Below are positions 7,209 to 9,423 of a stretch of DNA of 9,423 nt, in pieces. The first letter of the stretch is position 1. The number at the start of each line of letters is the position of its first letter. The notes under the pieces were generated by a model that was not told the DNA's origin, made no database searches, and saw only the letters and a list, made by a program, of their open reading frames with translations. Position numbers and translations under genes: made by a program. Source of the stretch: Clostridia bacterium. GTDB taxonomy: Bacteria > Bacillota > Clostridia > UBA1381. The DNA lies in contig JAFODX010000056.1 of the NCBI GenBank assembly GCA_017380475.1, positions 1 to 9,423 on the forward strand, in the 5' to 3' direction.

Positions 7209-8217
7209 CTATAATCACATCACTTTCTTTAACAAATGCACGACATAAATTGCTCACTTCATTTATATCGTCTTTTCTCATATATGACACCGGCGTATGC
7301 GAATATCTGCACGCAATTCCAACCGTTGCCGTAACCGCACCATATGACGCACTGTTTACTGAACCTGCAACCGACGCTCCCTCACTTGTTGTCTGGTTCT
7401 GTGTTTTTATCCCGTTTCGCTTAGACATCAATGCAAGGTTCTTCATAAATATAACATTTGATACTGATGTCAAATCTTTATATCTCATAACAGCACCGTT
7501 ACCCAAAATTGCAGATGCCGATTTTGTATCAGGGAAATCATCAGCATTTACCGTATCAACTATCAGTGCAAAATCAGGATTTATGCGAAATGTCGCAATT
7601 TTCATGCCACGGCCTGAAATCTCACGCTGAGCAGAGAATACAAAATATGTGTCATACGCAGGTACTTCATCCATTGCATTAAATACTGCAACCGTACCGA
7701 AACGGTCAAGCGCCTTGCCCTTTATAATATCTCCGATTTCAGCATACTCTGTGTCAAACGAAATAATATCGCCAAGCTTAACTGAGTTTTCTGATTCCTC
7801 TTTATCCTTTGCACCTATATCAATGTATAAGTCCTTAACCTTTACCGCCGCCTCACGTTCTTCCTTTTTCTGAAGATGTATCGCTTTCATTCCGATTACG
7901 CCCGGTATTCTGTCTTTTCCGACTACTATACGCTTTGATACAAGTGTTCTCGGGTCTGATGAGCCTACTGATTTGAATTTCAAAAATCCCTTTTCGGTGA
8001 TTTCACTTACAATAAATCCCACCTCGTCGACGTTTGTGCCGAGAAGTATTCTGTATTTATCACTTTTACCTTTTTTGAATGCAATTATATTCCCCATACT
8101 ATCGACTTCAAGGCTATCACATTTTTCCTTTATAAGAGGGATAAGATACGCTCTTGCCTCGTCCTCAAAGCCCGATACGGCGTTGACTTCACTTAATCTG
8201 TCCATAGACAAAGCCAT
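7177..8217 (-). CDS. Degenerate M42 peptidase paralogue, probable pseudoenzyme (second of three)
   Basis: The protein has 346 aa, full length and uninterrupted, with the M42 fold recognisable throughout (SVGSSDPR, YIDIGA, YFVFSAQ, IVDTVN, CRYSHTP). Key positions differ from both neighbours: Asn62 (GTNVDEVG) replaces the metal-ligand His; Arg198 (SAQREI) replaces the catalytic Glu; the Asp-Asp motif is reduced to Asp171-Arg with one residue missing (KALDRFG); and the DGGG block near 271-280 is replaced by TTSEGASVAG. The ligands corresponding to Asp171, Glu199, Asp221 and His307 remain. Peptidase activity is therefore unlikely, while folding and oligomer contacts could be kept. The C-terminal tail runs about 10 residues past the end of its relatives, inside the overlap with the next gene. 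The start is ATG 8217, behind GGAGGGTGAT (8232-8223), overlapping the upstream M42 gene by 25 nt. Loss of function by drift is the alternative, but the intact frame argues against it. Confidence 0.88.
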   Translation of the reverse strand: MALSMDRLSEVNAVSGFEDEARAYLIPLIKEKCDSLEVDSMGNIIAFKKGKSDKYRILLGTNVDEVGFIVSEITEKGFLKFKSVGSSDPRTLVSKRIVVGKDRIPGVIGMKAIHLQKKEEREAAVKVKDLYIDIGAKDKEESENSVKLGDIISFDTEYAEIGDIIKGKALDRFGTVAVFNAMDEVPAYDTYFVFSAQREISGRGMKIATFRINPDFALIVDTVNADDFPDTKSASAILGNGAVMRYKDLTSVSNVIFMKNLALMSKRNGIKTQNQTTSEGASVAGSVNSASYGAVTATVGIACRYSHTPVSYMRKDDINEVSNLCRAFVKESDVIIDGFIKETDRI

Positions 8218-9230
8218 TTTGTATCACCCTCCAGTCCTTTTACAAATTCCGTTATTACGTTTGCAGTATCGAGTACATCGGATATTGCAAGCGTTTCAAC
8301 AGATGTATGCATATATTTAAGCGGTATTGACATAAGTGCCACAGGTATTCCTGCGCCCGAAATCTGAATTTCCCACGCATCAGTACCCGTTCCGCCGCCG
8401 TCAATTTCAATGTTGTACGGTATATTATTGTCAATCGCTGTTTTTTCAAGACGTTCTACAAGTTTTGGATGTATATTCGGGCCTTTTGACATCGCAGTAC
8501 CCGTACCCACCTCAATTGCATTTTCGGAGTTATCGGGTGTTATTCCGTGTGTAACATCAATTGCAATTGCCATATCAGGCATAATTCCGAATGATGTTGT
8601 TTTACCGCCACGGCATCCGACCTCCTCCTGAACTGCGGCAACTGCATATATATCACAGTTAAGGTCAGCATCCTTTATATTTTCCATAACCTTTAATATT
8701 GCCGCAACCGATGCACGGTCGTCCATTGTCTTTGCACTGAACTGGTCCTTGCCAAGACTTCCTACAGACTGCGGAAGTGTTATGCTGTCACCCACTGATA
8801 TAAGAGCTTTTACCATATCACCATCAAGACCTGTGTCTATTGCAAGGTCTTTTATCTTATAGCTTTTATCTTTGTCAAAAGCCGCCGCAGGAGGCATTCC
8901 CACTACGCCGTATACGTCTTTTTCACCGTGAATTGTGACCTCTGATGACGGTAGAATTCTTGAGTCAACACCACCGAGGTTTGAGAAATAAATATACCCC
9001 TCGTCAGTTATCTTTTTAACCACAAGTCCAATTTCGTCCATGTGTGCTTCAAGCATTACTTTTGGTGCATTCTCTTTGCCACATTTTCTTTCGGCTATAA
9101 CAGAGCCTAATGCGTCAATTCTTACATCGTCACAGTACGGTCGGAACATATCAGCTATTTCACTGTTTATTCTGCCCTCATGACCTGATGCACCACGCAG
9201 GTCGCTTAATTTTTTAATAATATTCTGCAT
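8193..9230 (-). CDS. M42 family metallopeptidase, active-site complete (first of three tandem copies)
   Basis: The protein has 345 aa from ATG 9230, cytoplasmic, a di-metal aminopeptidase-type enzyme of the M42 (TET/FrvX/PepA) family. Ligands by motif: His63 in EAHMDEIG, Asp170 in KTMDDR, Glu203 in AVQEEVG, Asp225 in AIDVTHG, His308 in KYMHTSVE; catalytic base Glu202; support Asp65. A DGGGTGTDA block (277-285) is also present. Everything needed for catalysis is there. ATG 9230 is preferred to an in-frame ATG at 9251, because AAGGA lies 7 nt before 9230 and the 9251 codon lies inside murD without a ribosome binding site; the shorter form also aligns best with its paralogues. It follows murD by 10 nt and overlaps the next M42 gene by 25 nt, so it leads the peptidase part of the operon. 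Confidence 0.93.
   Translation of the reverse strand: MQNIIKKLSDLRGASGHEGRINSEIADMFRPYCDDVRIDALGSVIAERKCGKENAPKVMLEAHMDEIGLVVKKITDEGYIYFSNLGGVDSRILPSSEVTIHGEKDVYGVVGMPPAAAFDKDKSYKIKDLAIDTGLDGDMVKALISVGDSITLPQSVGSLGKDQFSAKTMDDRASVAAILKVMENIKDADLNCDIYAVAAVQEEVGCRGGKTTSFGIMPDMAIAIDVTHGITPDNSENAIEVGTGTAMSKGPNIHPKLVERLEKTAIDNNIPYNIEIDGGGTGTDAWEIQISGAGIPVALMSIPLKYMHTSVETLAISDVLDTANVITEFVKGLEGDTKWLCLWTD
8223..8232 (-). promoter_or_regulatory. Ribosome binding site of the degenerate M42 gene
   Basis: GGAGGGTGAT on the minus strand lies inside the upstream M42 gene, 5 nt before ATG 8217. It favours that start over the in-frame ATG at 8205. A strong site for this gene indicates that it is actively translated. 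Confidence 0.7.
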
Positions 9231-9237
9231 TGTCTTT

Positions 9238-9242
9238 TCCTT
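9238..9242 (-). promoter_or_regulatory. Ribosome binding site of the first M42 gene
   Basis: AAGGA on the minus strand overlaps the murD stop codon (9243-9241) and sits 7 nt before ATG 9230. It decides the start and couples the gene to murD. Confidence 0.75.
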
Positions 9243-9423
9243 ATAATTCATTTACAAGTTTTTTGAACAGGTTTCCACGTTCCTCAAAGTTACGGAACAT
9301 ATCAAAGCTCGTTGATGCTGATGAAAGAATTACAACATCTCCCTCTTCTGCTTCATTATACGCAGTTTTTACTACTTCTTCGTAAGTGTCGGCATGGATT
9401 ATCTTTACTTCGTCTGCTCTGCC
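9241..9423 (-). CDS. murD: UDP-N-acetylmuramoyl-L-alanine--D-glutamate ligase, C-terminal 60 residues only
   Basis: Only the last 60 codons and the TAA stop (9243-9241) are inside the window; the rest lies beyond 9423. The fragment reads through EEGDVVILSSASTSFDMF and RNFEERGNLFKKLVNEL, matching the typical MurD C-terminus (E. coli LLSPACASLDQFKNFEQRG). MurD is a cytoplasmic ATP-dependent ligase that adds D-glutamate to UDP-MurNAc-L-Ala in peptidoglycan precursor synthesis. The Ser and Phe that in E. coli contact D-glutamate (Ser415, Phe422) are conserved as fragment residues 39 and 46. The usual Pro and Cys of the SPACAS motif are Ser here. The M42 gene follows after 10 nt on the same strand. 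Another Mur ligase is possible but less likely given the FKNFEERG-type ending. Confidence 0.85.
   Translation of the reverse strand, partial: GRADEVKIIHADTYEEVVKTAYNEAEEGDVVILSSASTSFDMFRNFEERGNLFKKLVNEL

Noticed and set aside
7172..7630. 152-codon plus-strand open frame
   Set aside because: It is antisense to the degenerate M42 gene, which has clear family motifs; the open frame follows from codon bias, and its product shows no recognisable domain.
7177..8217. Calling the middle M42 gene a pseudogene
   Set aside because: There is no frameshift or premature stop, the length is normal and the ribosome binding site is strong; changes are confined to catalytic positions while the fold motifs are kept, so a pseudoenzyme fits better.
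9231..9251. Upstream ATG 9251 as start of the first M42 gene
   Set aside because: It lies inside murD with no ribosome binding site, while AAGGA precedes ATG 9230 at 7 nt and the paralogues align from there.

Overview
The window looks like an ordinary chromosomal segment from a low-to-moderate GC Gram-positive bacterium, most likely a member of the Clostridia. The evidence is a short clostridial-type NadB, strong GAGGTGA/AAGGAG ribosome binding sites, near-perfect housekeeping promoters (TTGACA-17-TATAAT), and an exported protein carrying three S-layer-homology (SLH) repeats. Genes are tightly packed. There is no gene-free stretch over 300 bases, and I see no rRNA, tRNA, CRISPR, IS element or compositional island.

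Layout. (1) Positions 1-1736, minus strand: an ABC exporter half-transporter (fused membrane and ATPase domains), cut only at its extreme C-terminus by the window edge. (2) 1737-1862: a divergent promoter region with two back-to-back consensus-like promoters, one for the ABC gene and one for the nad operon. (3) 1863-3984, plus strand: nadB-nadC, overlapping by 8 nt, two enzymes of de novo NAD synthesis. nadA is not in the window. (4) 3985-4077: two hairpin terminators separating converging transcription units. (5) 9423-4078, minus strand: one tightly coupled run, murD (3' end only) -> M42 peptidase -> degenerate M42 paralogue -> M42 peptidase -> exported M3-type oligopeptidase with SLH anchor, then a terminator. 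Gene junctions are +10 nt, -25 nt, -32 nt and +5 nt, so these five genes are very probably co-transcribed.

How the genes work together. nadB and nadC cover the first and third steps of aspartate-to-nicotinate-mononucleotide synthesis. The minus-strand run looks like a peptide-degradation operon: a surface-anchored zinc oligopeptidase outside the cell and two apparently competent M42 aminopeptidase-like enzymes in the cytoplasm. M42 enzymes are known to form large dodecameric (TET) particles.

The most interesting observation is that the middle M42 gene is full-length and in frame but has lost key active-site residues: Asn replaces the first metal-binding His, Arg replaces the catalytic Glu, and the Asp-Asp motif is altered. 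It is flanked on both sides by intact paralogues with which it overlaps. This suggests a pseudoenzyme subunit of a mixed M42 particle, which is inference. The second notable item is the exported, SLH-anchored M3-like peptidase. The rest is conventional.
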